Assembly (NCBI RefSeq): GCF_041435335.1
Contig: NZ_CP108430.1
Coordinates: 9,024,001-9,088,000 of the forward strand
Direction: 5' to 3'
DNA from: Streptomyces sp. NBC_01283
GTDB lineage: Bacteria > Actinomycetota > Actinomycetes > Streptomycetales > Streptomycetaceae
DNA length: 64,000 nucleotides
Shown: piece by piece, positions 26,185-35,012 of the stretch
How the letters are laid out: the number at the start of each line of letters is the position of its first letter
Numbering within the stretch: position 1 is the first letter of the stretch
The notes under the pieces: generated by a model
Seen by the model: the letters and a program-made list of their open reading frames with translations, nothing else
Database searches by the model: none
Told to the model about the DNA's origin: nothing
Program-made: the position numbers and the translations under genes

Positions 26185-26619
26185 TCAGTCCCGCCACCAG
26201 TCCCCGGAGTCTTCCAAAGCGCGACGCAGGTAGTCCTCCATGTCGTTCGCCGCCATGGAACGCCCGTCCGTCTCGTGATCCCAGACGAACACATCATCAC
26301 GCAGCGGGACTCTGACGAAGGCGAACTGATCACCACCGCTGTTGTCACCGAAGAACATCAGCGGCTCAAAGGGCATATAGAGCCCGGTGAAATCTGCAGA
26401 GGCGCGGAAGGCCGCGTTCTCTTTGGCGATCCGCTCAGCGCTCCACACCACGTCGGTGGCGTAGTGCCCGCGCACCCCATTGCACTCACGGAGCAAGAGG
26501 GCGAGATCCTCGGGAAGCGGCTGCCCCAGCGCACGCTCGACGTCGGCCAATGCCTCACTGGTCGCCGGCTCAGCGAGCTCCGCATCTGCCATCACTTCCA
26601 GGATCCGTTCACGCCACAT
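26185..26619 (-). CDS. SMI1/KNR4-family protein (SUKH-like)
   Basis: A 144-residue protein of the SMI1/KNR4 (SUKH) superfamily: an N-terminal helical part, then VERALGQPLPEDLALLLREC, a beta-rich centre with FEPLMFFGDNSGGDQFAF, and VFVWDHETDGRSMAAND near the C-terminus. SUKH proteins frequently serve as immunity proteins to polymorphic toxins, but many are lone regulators. No toxin gene is recognisable beside this one, so it may be an orphan immunity or a housekeeping SUKH protein. The ATG at 26617-26619 gives family length. Confidence 0.87.
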   Translation of the reverse strand: MWRERILEVMADAELAEPATSEALADVERALGQPLPEDLALLLRECNGVRGHYATDVVWSAERIAKENAAFRASADFTGLYMPFEPLMFFGDNSGGDQFAFVRVPLRDDVFVWDHETDGRSMAANDMEDYLRRALEDSGDWWRD

Positions 26620-27181
26620 TCCGCGAGCATCTCAGGACCTCGAAGATCGCGACAGTACGATCACGCCGCTGAGGCGCGCACCGAGTCCGGAGCGACATCG
26701 AAACTCACCGAAACCGGCATAGTCAGTGTGGCAAAGCCCGTTTCGGAGCTGAGTGGAAAGGACACCGGCTGGGTCGCCGACCTGCCTCTGCCTGTGCTTA
26801 TGCGCCTGCGGCGCGCTGGCGCTTCTCGCGAGCAGACCTCGGGGGCGGACTCGCTGCGACTTTTCGAGCTACACGGCATCTGGTTCGGGTGTAGCTCTCC
26901 CGCAGTGAGCCTTCCTGAACTGGATCGCTGCTGATCTCTTTCCGGGAGCGCCCCCGGCGACGGCCCGGACGGCGGAGCCGGGAGGGTCAGTACGGGGACT
27001 TCCACGTCCGCGCCGAACAACACCGGCTCCATCCCGCCACCGACCAGGCCAACTTCAAGCTCACAGCCTGACCAACCACCAAACTCCGAGAGCGCCGGAC
27101 TCACCTGGACAGGAGGCCGGCCGGCCCGTGCAGCCCCGGGCCTTCCCTGGAACGGTGCCACGCCCCTATGGTCACACCGGT
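26620..27181. other. Gene-poor stretch with one possible gene remnant
   Basis: No intact gene is supported between the SMI1-like gene and the small membrane protein. At 26988-27071 on the plus strand a frame reads QYGDFHVRAEQHRLHPATD onward to a TGA and has protein-like composition, unlike its surroundings. It may be the 3' end of a lost gene or transposase; the family was not recognised. Confidence 0.3.
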
Positions 27182-27622
27182 ATGAGACGTGGCGGAGAGC
27201 ACAAGAGGCGCGCGAGGCGCTCGTCGGGAACTCGATCGCTCGAGGAAACGAGCCTCTGGTGGATTCCGCTCAGTGCCCTTGTCCTGCTGACCATGAGCTG
27301 GGGGATCGCCGGGTTCATAGCTCGTTGCGAGCCTGGCCTCAGGGGCGACTGCGTTGCGCGCAACGGCATCGAGTGGATGTTTTGGGTGGTGTTTCTCGCC
27401 GCGGTGCCTACGTACCTGGTGGCGATCACGGGACTGACCACTCGCCATTGGCCGCCCGCACTCGGCGTAGCCCTGGGCGGCATTGCTGGTGGGACGTACG
27501 TGCTCGCCCAAGGACAGACGAGGCCGTCCATGATCACAGCGAGTATCGCGCTGGTCCTCGCCCTTGCGTCCCCCGCGGTGACATGGCATCGCCGCCGATA
27601 TGGGGATCATGCCCGAACCTAG
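27182..27622 (+). CDS. Small membrane protein, four predicted helices
   Basis: A 146-residue protein with a basic cytoplasmic N-terminus (MRRGGEHKRRARRSSG) and four hydrophobic segments at about 25-44, 66-85, 92-110 and 116-133, ending in a short basic tail. Two cysteines between helices 1 and 2 (CEPGLRGDC) are well placed for an extracytoplasmic disulfide. No family was recognised. The upstream reading from 27128 is possible but adds residues before the basic start. It has no operon partner. Confidence 0.65.
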   Translation: MRRGGEHKRRARRSSGTRSLEETSLWWIPLSALVLLTMSWGIAGFIARCEPGLRGDCVARNGIEWMFWVVFLAAVPTYLVAITGLTTRHWPPALGVALGGIAGGTYVLAQGQTRPSMITASIALVLALASPAVTWHRRRYGDHART

Positions 27623-27906
27623 GCGGTCGTCCCTCCAGAAGAGCCACACCCATCTGGTTCACAGGCTGGCCAGGGCTCACGAGCTGACGCTTTCGGGCTA
27701 CTTGGCACCAGATGGCCACCGCAGTTGGCACCAGGGCCGAGTTTCCGAGGTGTCTGCCACCAGGATGCCGACGAGGCCGTGCCGCCCGCGCCGCCCACAC
27801 CGGCGGCCCGGCTTCACGGCAGTTGAAGATCAGAAAGCTGAAAGGTGACCGCATGACGGATGGGTTCAGCCGCCGCACCCAGCCGGGGGCTTCCCCTTCA
27901 CAGATG

Positions 27907-27941
27907 CACGCCTCCCGCAAGGCCTGAGGCGTGCGGGAGGC
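27907..27941 (-). terminator. Overlapping hairpins downstream of the beta-propeller-like gene
   Basis: CACGCCTC (27907-27914) can pair with GAGGCGTG (27926-27933), or GCCTCCCGC (27910-27918) with GCGGGAGGC (27933-27941). The two stems share bases and exclude each other. The site starts 18 bases beyond the gene stop on the minus strand, so it probably terminates that gene. The stretch 27623-27906 shows no supported gene. Confidence 0.6.
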
Positions 27942-27959
27942 GCTGTGGTTCGCCAGCGG

Positions 27960-29936
27960 TTAGAGATCGCCGGAGCGGTAGACGAGGCAGAGGTCGATGG
28001 TGCCGGGGGCGGCAAGGCCGGGGCCGGATCCGGTTGTCCCGGCGGTGGGCACGAGCTCGAAACCATTCCAGGTGGAGCCGGTGCGGTTGCCGAGGTAAAT
28101 CCGGTCGTCCGTGCCGCGGACGGCGCAGTACAGGGTGGTGCCGCGTGCGGCCAGGGCCGGCGACCCAGTGGTGGTCCCCGACAGGCTTACCGGATTGGAC
28201 CAGCCTGCGGTGTCGCGGGTGGTGAGGCGGATTCCGTTGTCCGTGCCACGGTAGGCCAGGTGCACGCTGCCCCTGAACGAGACCAGGGCCGGGGCGCTGG
28301 GGGATCTGTGGGGGTGGTTGAGGTTGGCGAGAGGGAACCAGCCCAGGATGCTGAGGTAACTGACCATGAGCAGTTGCCCGTCGGTGCCGGTGGCCGCGTA
28401 CCACAGCAGGCCGTTATTGGCGGCCAGAGCCGGGCCGGAGGTGCACTTGCCGCCGCCCAGGGTCCGCGGGGCGGACCAGTCGCTGCCCTGAACAGAATGG
28501 GCCACATTGCCCTGGCCATCCGTTCCGGTGTACGCCACATAGAGGGTGCCCAAGTGCGAGGCCAGGGCCGGAGCATGCCGGGTGACGGCTCCGGGAACCT
28601 GGATGAAGTTGCCCCACTGGCCGTTGGTTTCCCGCTGGCTGACGAAGACCTGGTCGCCGTTGCCGCGGACCGCGCAGTAAAGGGTGCCGCCGTGCAGGGC
28701 CAGGGCGGGCGCGTCGGGGGTCTGTGATCCGGGCCAGGGCAGCACGGGGACGCTCCAGGACCCGCGGTGGGTGACCAGGGCGATGTCGAGGGGCTCTTGG
28801 ACGGTACGGAGCCACAGCCGGAAGTGGCCCTCGTTACCGCCGTTGAAGTCGTAGGCGGCCAGTCCGGCGGGCCCGTCCGGCCCCGCGGGGGTCTTGCTGA
28901 GCGCGACCAACCCGGCGCGGGTGAATCCGTAGGAGCGGTTGGCGACGAAGTCGTCCTTGTTCTCGAAGAGGGAGAAGAGCCAGCCGACGAACTTGGTGGC
29001 GAACCCGAACAGGGCGAGGGCGCCGGCGGCAGCCTGGGCGTTGTCGTCCGGGTTGCCGGAGGCTTGCCCCTTCTCGGCGGCTTCCAGCGCCGCATCGGAG
29101 ATCTTGTACAGGTGCTTGCTGATCTCCTCGAAGATGCCGCCGCTGTCTTCCTCCCAGCACTCGACGTCCAGGTGGAGGAACTTGTCCACGCGCCCTTGGA
29201 AGAGAACAGCCGAGTCAGCGAAGTTGCGGATGTGGCCCTTGTTGAGACTCCCGAAGACATCAGACCGGTACTCGCGTCGGGCCGCCTCGTCACTGCCCGC
29301 CCCTGAGGCCCAGTAGATCTCGTCGGAGTCCACCTCGTCGGAGTCATTCACACTCACGAACTTGTGCGCCTTCATCATGAAGACGCCCGGTGTGCGGGCC
29401 TGTGCGCCCAGGGGTGGTCCGGTCACCAGCGTGAGGGCGGAGCCGTACTCCCCCATCGCGGCGATGAATTCCTCACTGTCCAGCTGCCCGCCCTCTGGCA
29501 GGGCCCCCAGATCAATGATGCTCACATTGGGCTGGGCCAGCACGTCACGGACCAGGACCTCCTGATCGGCTACGTAGTCCGCCAGCGCGTAGGAACGTTC
29601 AAGCGGCAGCCGCGACACCCCCGCAGGGAAGAACTCCCCGCCACCGGAGGCGTCTTTGTAGAGCTTGCCGTACTCCGCGACCTCCTCCAGCGTCACCACC
29701 TGGGTCATCTGATCGACCAACTGCTGCTCCAGGTCCGAGAGCACCAACCCCTCACTGAGCCGGGCCGCGGCATGCAGCGCCGTCTCGATCAGGATGTTGC
29801 TGCTCCGGTTCGCCCGCAGCCGTCGCGCCCAGCGCGAGTCCGTGCGGGCCCCCGACAACAGCTCCTGCAGGCGTGCGACCCGCTCCTCCCGCGTCGTGCT
29901 GGGCCCCTCGGCGACCGGCGGTGCGCTGTCCGACAT
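27960..29936 (-). CDS. Large protein with novel N-terminal region and C-terminal propeller-like repeats
   Basis: A 658-residue protein without signal peptide. Residues 1-110 are helical. Residues 150-330 hold an Asp-rich segment (SVNDSDEVDSDEIYWAS), a strand-rich part (VLFQGRVDKFLHLDVECWEED) and a hydrophobic helix (LFGFATKFVGWLFSLFE). From about residue 385 there are six repeats of roughly 40 residues with the pattern APALALHGGTLYCAVRG, then D.(Q/R)(I/V)(F/Y), ending in W; this suggests a PLL/BNR-like beta-propeller that could bind sugars. The DSDEIYW motif recalls a calcium-type domain common in actinobacterial surface or toxin-like proteins, but I cannot name the family. It is divergent from two FG-GAP proteins. 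Confidence 0.8.
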   Translation of the reverse strand: MSDSAPPVAEGPSTTREERVARLQELLSGARTDSRWARRLRANRSSNILIETALHAAARLSEGLVLSDLEQQLVDQMTQVVTLEEVAEYGKLYKDASGGGEFFPAGVSRLPLERSYALADYVADQEVLVRDVLAQPNVSIIDLGALPEGGQLDSEEFIAAMGEYGSALTLVTGPPLGAQARTPGVFMMKAHKFVSVNDSDEVDSDEIYWASGAGSDEAARREYRSDVFGSLNKGHIRNFADSAVLFQGRVDKFLHLDVECWEEDSGGIFEEISKHLYKISDAALEAAEKGQASGNPDDNAQAAAGALALFGFATKFVGWLFSLFENKDDFVANRSYGFTRAGLVALSKTPAGPDGPAGLAAYDFNGGNEGHFRLWLRTVQEPLDIALVTHRGSWSVPVLPWPGSQTPDAPALALHGGTLYCAVRGNGDQVFVSQRETNGQWGNFIQVPGAVTRHAPALASHLGTLYVAYTGTDGQGNVAHSVQGSDWSAPRTLGGGKCTSGPALAANNGLLWYAATGTDGQLLMVSYLSILGWFPLANLNHPHRSPSAPALVSFRGSVHLAYRGTDNGIRLTTRDTAGWSNPVSLSGTTTGSPALAARGTTLYCAVRGTDDRIYLGNRTGSTWNGFELVPTAGTTGSGPGLAAPGTIDLCLVYRSGDL

Positions 29937-30478
29937 GGTGATCCTCCCCTGTCACGCGCCTGCGATACACAGGCACAGGCAACGGAGCGTAGGAGCGCAT
30001 AAGCGTTCTGTCATCGACGTTGATCCGGTCGCTGGCTGAAAATCTGACACCTATAGGCGGGCCGGACCTCGCCCCCAGTTCCTCCTCTGCGGGCTCTTCG
30101 TCCCCCTCGACGCGATGCCCGCAGCCCTCCGTTGGATCGCCTCGCCATGCCGTCAAAAGCACGACCACCACCCTTCTCGCTGACATCGCGGCTGCCGTTG
30201 CGTTCGTGCTGCCCGCTCTCCTCCTGGGCGCCGCCACCCTCCGTCCGAGAACTGCCTCGAGCTGTGGCGGACGAGCGCATCTCCCTGGTGACAACTAGCT
30301 CGGCCAAGTGCCATCTATCTCGAAAAGTCGCACTCGCCCTGAAGTAGGCCGTGTTCACCGCGCGGCCACTCTCGCACAACCTTTCGTGCGCCTCGTGGGT
30401 CACACCTCCGCAAGCCCTTCCCCCTCACTTCCTCATCACCTCCCACTCATTTCCCCCTGCGATCACCGGAGTTCCCCT
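29937..30478. other. Divergent intergenic region, propeller-like gene / FG-GAP genes
   Basis: 542 bases with no supported gene. It must hold the promoters of the minus-strand propeller-like gene and of the plus-strand FG-GAP pair. Reading frames here have weak composition and no start site. A purine-rich GGAG at 30468-30471 is the ribosome binding site of the first FG-GAP gene. Confidence 0.6.
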
Positions 30479-31915
30479 GTGCGTGTACGTACCCTGGCCG
30501 CCACCGCCACCGTGGCGGCACTGACCGCCGCCGGTCTGACCCTGCCGCTCGCCGGGAGTGCCGCGGCCGTCACGACTGCGCGGTTCGACTTCAACGGTGA
30601 CGGATACGCGGACATCGCGGTCGGCATGCCCAACGCCACGGTGGACGGCAAGGCCAAGGCCGGCTACGTCAGCGTCATCTATGGCGGGCCGCAGAGCCCG
30701 AGCCAGTCCACCGGCGTCATCAGCCAAGCCGAGGCCGGCATACCCGGCACGCCCGAGGCGGGTGACCGCTTCGGCTCCTCCGTGGCACCCGTCGACGTGA
30801 ACGGCGACGGCGTCTTCGAGCTGGCGGTCGGCGCGAGCGGCGAATCGCTCACCTCCGAGCAGTCCAGGGACGAGGGCACCATCACCGTCCTGGACAACTC
30901 GGAGTGGAACATCAAGGGCACCACCGTGGCCAGAGGCACGGGCGAGTTCAGCAGCATCGGCCGCACCATCGCCACGGGCGACTACGACGGCGACGGCGAT
31001 ACCGACCTCGCGTACGGTGAGAGCGGCGAGGAGAGCGGCTCACTCCGGTTCCGCCCGGGCCCGCTCACCGCCGACCCGGTGGCCACCACCACCCTGCACC
31101 ACTACGGCATGGGCGGCGGCACCCGCGACCTGGCCACGGGCGACTTCGACGGCGACGGCCGGGACGACCTGGCCACCACCTGGAAGGCCATGGAGGACTC
31201 CGGCACCTTCATCACGCGCTGGGACGACCGGGCCGAGCCCGCCCAGTGGTACGCCGACGCCGACCGCGGCAGCGCGCTCGCCGCCGCCGACTTCGACCAG
31301 GACGGCACGGACGACCTCGCGGTCGGCCTCGTACAGCCCAACCCCGAGTCGGACGGCACGCACTGCGAGGACCGATACGGCGGCGCGGTGCTCGTGCTGG
31401 GCGGCTCGAAGACCGCGCCGTTCGGCACCGAGAACGAGTGCATCACCCAGTCCAGCCCGGAGGTCGGCGGCACCGCCGAGGGGGACGACGACTTCGGCGC
31501 CGCGCTGAGCGCGGGCGACCTGAACGGCGACAGCCACCCCGAGCTGGTGGTGGGCGTGCCCAGCGAGGACGTCGGCACCGTGAAGGACGCGGGCGGATAC
31601 GTCACCATGAACGGCACGGAGCACGGCCTCCACGGCGGTCTGGCCCGCAGCCAGAGCACCCAGAACATGCCCGGCACGGCCGAGTCCGGCGACCGCTTCG
31701 GCGCCCAGGTGGCCGTCGGCGACTACAACCGCGACGGACTGTGGGACACCGCGGTGAGCGCACCCGGGGAGAACGACGGTGAGCCCAGGTCGGGTGGCGT
31801 CTGGTTCGCGCCGAGCAGCACCGAGGAGACGTATCCGCTGAGCAAGTCGCTGACGCCGTTCGGCTTCGCGCTTCCCCACGGGGCCATCAAGTACGGCGAA
31901 GTGATGGGCAGTTAA
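30479..31915 (+). CDS. Secreted FG-GAP (integrin alpha-like) repeat protein
   Basis: A 478-residue exported protein. The GTG at 30479 has GGAG seven bases upstream and opens a signal peptide (VRVRTLAATATVAAL, cleaved near AAAV). The mature part is a string of FG-GAP repeats, each with a calcium-binding DxNxDGxxD loop: FDFNGDGYADIAVG, VDVNGDGVFELAVG, GDYDGDGDTDLAYG, GDFDGDGRDDLATT, ADFDQDGTDDLAVG, GDLNGDSHPELVVG, GDYNRDGLWDTAVS. Seven such units would close a seven-bladed propeller. Streptomyces secretes many of these; roles in adhesion or enzyme scaffolding are assumed. It is a paralogue of the next gene, 64 bases downstream, and probably co-transcribed. Confidence 0.9.
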   Translation: MRVRTLAATATVAALTAAGLTLPLAGSAAAVTTARFDFNGDGYADIAVGMPNATVDGKAKAGYVSVIYGGPQSPSQSTGVISQAEAGIPGTPEAGDRFGSSVAPVDVNGDGVFELAVGASGESLTSEQSRDEGTITVLDNSEWNIKGTTVARGTGEFSSIGRTIATGDYDGDGDTDLAYGESGEESGSLRFRPGPLTADPVATTTLHHYGMGGGTRDLATGDFDGDGRDDLATTWKAMEDSGTFITRWDDRAEPAQWYADADRGSALAAADFDQDGTDDLAVGLVQPNPESDGTHCEDRYGGAVLVLGGSKTAPFGTENECITQSSPEVGGTAEGDDDFGAALSAGDLNGDSHPELVVGVPSEDVGTVKDAGGYVTMNGTEHGLHGGLARSQSTQNMPGTAESGDRFGAQVAVGDYNRDGLWDTAVSAPGENDGEPRSGGVWFAPSSTEETYPLSKSLTPFGFALPHGAIKYGEVMGS

Positions 31916-31979
31916 GGGTCCGCCGACCCTGCCCTCCAGTGCCTGAACTCATCGTCCCGCTTCGTGATGTGGAGTACCT

Positions 31980-33455
31980 GTGCGCAGTAAGAGACTCTCG
32001 GCCGCCCTGTTCGGCGCCGCCACCGTCCTGGTGTCGGCAGGGCTCACCACTCCGGCGGGCGCGGCGCCGTCGGCGGCCGTCCAGGGGCCCGACTTCAACG
32101 GTGACGGGTACGCGGACGCCGTGGTCGGCGTGTCCCGCGGGGACGTCGACGGCAAGAAGGCCGCGGGCTTCCTGCACGTGCTGTACGGCGGATCGAGCGG
32201 GGCTGGCACCTCTACTGCCTCGGTCAGCCAGGACAGCCCGGGCGTGCCGGGCACCAGTGAGGACAACGACGGGTTCGGCGGTTCCGTCGCGACGGCAGAT
32301 GTGGACGGCGACGGCTTCACCGACGTCGTCGTCGGGGTGAGCGGCGAGGATGTCGGCAGCGACCCGGCGGCGAGGGGCCACGGCGCTGTGGTCGTTCTGT
32401 ACGGTTCGTCCAGCGGCCGCTTCGAGCGCGGCAGGACGATCGCGCAGGGCCCGGCGGGCAGCGGCGCCGGGGCCTCGCTCGCCGTGGGCGACTTCACCCA
32501 GGACGGCGCCGTGGACGTGGCGGTGGGCCTGCCCCACGGAGAGTTCGGCGAGGTCACCCTGCGGCCGGGCCCGCTCACCGAGGACAAGCCGCTGACGAGC
32601 CTGCTGCACACCGGCTTCGGCGGTACCGCGGGCCGGTTGGCGGCCGGGGACTTCGACGGGAACGGCAAGACGGACCTGGCGATTTCCTCGTACTCCAACG
32701 ACTACTCGCGCACCACCCTGTGGCGTTGGAACGGCTCGGCCCTGCAGGAGTACTGGAAGTCCCCGGCCACCGGCTACGGCATCGCCGCGGGCGACTTCGA
32801 CGGCAACGGCGTGGACGACCTGGCGCTCGGGCACTGCCTGATCACCGCCGAGGCCGACCGGCCCACCGGAGCCTGCGGCCCCGACGCGCTGGCCAAGGGC
32901 GGCAAGGTGCGGGTGTTCTACGGAGGCGGGGGTGCCGAGGGCTTCGGCACCCGCACCCACACGTTCAGCCAGGACACCGCGGGCGTCGCGGGCACGGCGG
33001 AGGACGCGGACAACTTCGGCATCAAACTGGCCGCGGGCGATCTGACGGGGGACGGCCGGGACGACCTGGTGGCGGGCACGCCCGCCGAGGCCGTCGGCAC
33101 GGCGGATCGTGCCGGTTCGGCGACCGTCCTGACCTCGGGCCCGGACGGTCTGCTCGACGCCTCGGGCACCGCCAGGTCGGCGGCCTGGCACCAGGACTCG
33201 ACCGGCATCCCGGGCGCGGCGGAGGTCAACGACGAGTTCGGCTCGGCGCTGGCCCTGGGGGACTATGACGGTGACGGGGACGGCGATGTCACGGTCGGCG
33301 TCTACAACGAGGACAGCGCGGAGTACGACCAGAACCGGAGCACGGGCGGTGTGTGGACCCTGCCGAACGGTGCCGGCGCGGGCTCCAAGGCGCTGACGGC
33401 ACGGTTGTTCGGCCTGCGGGGGGCGCTGTACTACGGGCACACACTGGGCCGATAA
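31980..33455 (+). CDS. Secreted FG-GAP repeat protein, paralogue of the preceding gene
   Basis: A 491-residue exported protein with a GTG start at 31980 (GGAG five bases before) and a signal peptide ending near AGAAPSA. It shows the same series of calcium loops: PDFNGDGYADAVVG, ADVDGDGFTDVVVG, GDFTQDGAVDVAVG, GDFDGNGKTDLAIS, GDFDGNGVDDLALG, GDLTGDGRDDLVAG, GDYDGDGDGDVTVG. Both proteins share the inter-loop phrases of the type S(Q)DTAGVAGTAE(D/A)(D/G)D.FG, so the pair arose by tandem duplication. No catalytic domain is attached. A hairpin terminator follows. Confidence 0.9.
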   Translation: MRSKRLSAALFGAATVLVSAGLTTPAGAAPSAAVQGPDFNGDGYADAVVGVSRGDVDGKKAAGFLHVLYGGSSGAGTSTASVSQDSPGVPGTSEDNDGFGGSVATADVDGDGFTDVVVGVSGEDVGSDPAARGHGAVVVLYGSSSGRFERGRTIAQGPAGSGAGASLAVGDFTQDGAVDVAVGLPHGEFGEVTLRPGPLTEDKPLTSLLHTGFGGTAGRLAAGDFDGNGKTDLAISSYSNDYSRTTLWRWNGSALQEYWKSPATGYGIAAGDFDGNGVDDLALGHCLITAEADRPTGACGPDALAKGGKVRVFYGGGGAEGFGTRTHTFSQDTAGVAGTAEDADNFGIKLAAGDLTGDGRDDLVAGTPAEAVGTADRAGSATVLTSGPDGLLDASGTARSAAWHQDSTGIPGAAEVNDEFGSALALGDYDGDGDGDVTVGVYNEDSAEYDQNRSTGGVWTLPNGAGAGSKALTARLFGLRGALYYGHTLGR

Positions 33456-33493
33456 GACTCCGGTGACGCGGATGGCACACCGCATGGGAGGAC

Positions 33494-33519
33494 CTCGCCC
33501 ATCGTTGGCGATGGGCGAG
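33494..33519 (+). terminator. Terminator hairpin after the FG-GAP pair
   Basis: CTCGCCCATCG and CGATGGGCGAG pair perfectly over 11 bases around a TTGG loop, 38 bases after the second FG-GAP stop. Confidence 0.75.
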
Positions 33520-33565
33520 TGATCGGCCTGCTAGCTGAGATCGGCGTCCTGACCGGAAGCTGACG

Positions 33566-33928
33566 ATGGGGGAGCGCGCCGTGGATGGTGCCCGTGTGTT
33601 CCGTGAGGCGTGGATCGGTGCCGTGAAAATGCACCATCCGGGGGAGCCGGAGCCGTCGTTCGTGGCGCCGTGGGCGGAGACTCCGGAGTGGGAGCGTGCG
33701 GCTGCCGGTGCCGTGTACGAGCAGATCGTCCAGTTCATTTCCGTCTCGGACGGCGCCACTCTGTGGCTGACGAAGGAGGAGAAGAGCCGGTTCGTCGACA
33801 TCGCGTGGACCGCGCAGTTGTACAAGTACTTCGGCGCGCCCGAGCCTGCCGACGTCTTGGCCTACGACGATCTGCCCCCGTGGCAGCGCGAGACGTACAC
33901 CGACATCTTCGAGGTCATCGAACACTGA
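33566..33928 (+). CDS. Conserved-looking 120-aa protein of unknown function
   Basis: A small soluble protein with many Trp and acidic residues: FREAWIGAVKMHHPGEP, FVAPWAETPEWERAAAGAVYEQ and DLPPWQRETYTDIFEVIE. The repeated PW-x(3)-P-x-W-E(R) and PPWQRE signatures recur in small actinobacterial proteins, but I could not assign a domain. There is no signal peptide. The ATG at 33566 follows GGAAG; a GTG five codons later with GGGGAG is an alternative start. It stands alone between the FG-GAP terminator and the convergent ArsR-type regulator. Confidence 0.65.
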   Translation: MGERAVDGARVFREAWIGAVKMHHPGEPEPSFVAPWAETPEWERAAAGAVYEQIVQFISVSDGATLWLTKEEKSRFVDIAWTAQLYKYFGAPEPADVLAYDDLPPWQRETYTDIFEVIEH

Positions 33929-34037
33929 CCGCTCATCCCTGTTCCCACGCCTCTACGGACGCGGGCCGTTGGACTCATGCACGTACCTGTTCCGAGCCTG
34001 GGGCTTCTCGGGGCTGCCACTGGGAGCGGCCACCCTC

Positions 34038-34997
34038 TTACCCGGCGCTGCCTGCTCCCCGCAGCAGTTCCAGGCCGAGCGGTGTGCAGGAATGCCAGAC
34101 GGCCTTGCCGTCGCGCTGAGTGACGATGAGGCGGGCGTCCCGGAGGATCTTGGTGTGCTCGGAGGCGGAGGACTTGCTGATGCCCAGCTCCTTGGCGATG
34201 TCCGACGTACTGTGTTCGCGCGGGAGAAGGTCCAGGATTGCTGCCCGAGTGCGGCCCAGCAGGACACGCAGGGGATCGGCAGGGCCCTCTTCCAGCAACG
34301 GAAGCGCGGTGACGCCCGGGTAGATCAGGATGCTGGGCGCGTCGTCGTGGAGAGCCACCATCGGCCTGGACCACAGAACGGACGGCAGCAGCACCACGCC
34401 ATGACCCGATAGGGCGACGGCGGTGTCATCGGGTCGGGGGAAGACGAGCGTCGTTCCTTCCCATCTGCCGCCGCCCGCGAGTCCGGCCAGCGTCGTACGG
34501 ATGCCGTCTCTGGCCAGAAGCCGTGTACGCCAGGCGCGTTCAGCCTGAAAGCCCGCCTCGATACGGCTCCAGGACTCGTTGATCAGCGCTGAGTGGGCCG
34601 TACGTAGAGCGTGTTCGAGGATCTGCCAGGCATCCCGCTCCTGAGCGGCGAGATCCTTGATCCACGGGGTGACCGGCCGGTGCGCGGGGTACACCCGGTC
34701 GAGTTCGGCCCGCACACGGGCGGGGGGTGTCGCTCGGATCCGGTAGAGCCCGTCCTCGAGCCCTTCGCTGAGCGGGTCGAGGAACATCGGGCCCCGCGCC
34801 GTGGGAGGCACCAGACCGAACAGGGCGGTCGCCTCCCGGGGAAAGGCCTCCCGTGTTTTCCGCTGCCAGCGCGCGAACTGCGCAACCGCACCTCGCTGGA
34901 GCAATGCCACGGCGAAGCCCAGTTCCATCAGCGGCGCGGGATCGGCCGCGAACGTCACTCGTAGCAGGTCTTCGGCAGTGAAGTGCAGCCGCAGCAA
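34038..34997 (-). CDS. ArsR-type winged-helix regulator with DUF5937-like N-terminal domain
   Basis: A 319-residue regulator. The N-terminal 240 residues (LHFTAEDLLRVTFAADP onward) match the DUF5937-type domain found fused to ArsR regulators in actinobacteria. The C-terminal 70 residues are an ArsR winged helix: LLPREHSTSDIAKELGISKSSASEHTKILRDA, then the wing (DGKAVWHSCTPLG). I put the start at TTG 34997 because GGGGAGGA sits just before it; an ATG five codons upstream is the alternative. It lies alone, convergent with the 120-residue protein gene. The target and ligand are unknown. Confidence 0.85.
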   Translation of the reverse strand: MLRLHFTAEDLLRVTFAADPAPLMELGFAVALLQRGAVAQFARWQRKTREAFPREATALFGLVPPTARGPMFLDPLSEGLEDGLYRIRATPPARVRAELDRVYPAHRPVTPWIKDLAAQERDAWQILEHALRTAHSALINESWSRIEAGFQAERAWRTRLLARDGIRTTLAGLAGGGRWEGTTLVFPRPDDTAVALSGHGVVLLPSVLWSRPMVALHDDAPSILIYPGVTALPLLEEGPADPLRVLLGRTRAAILDLLPREHSTSDIAKELGISKSSASEHTKILRDARLIVTQRDGKAVWHSCTPLGLELLRGAGSAG

Positions 34998-35012
34998 ACG
35001 TCCTCCCCTCAT

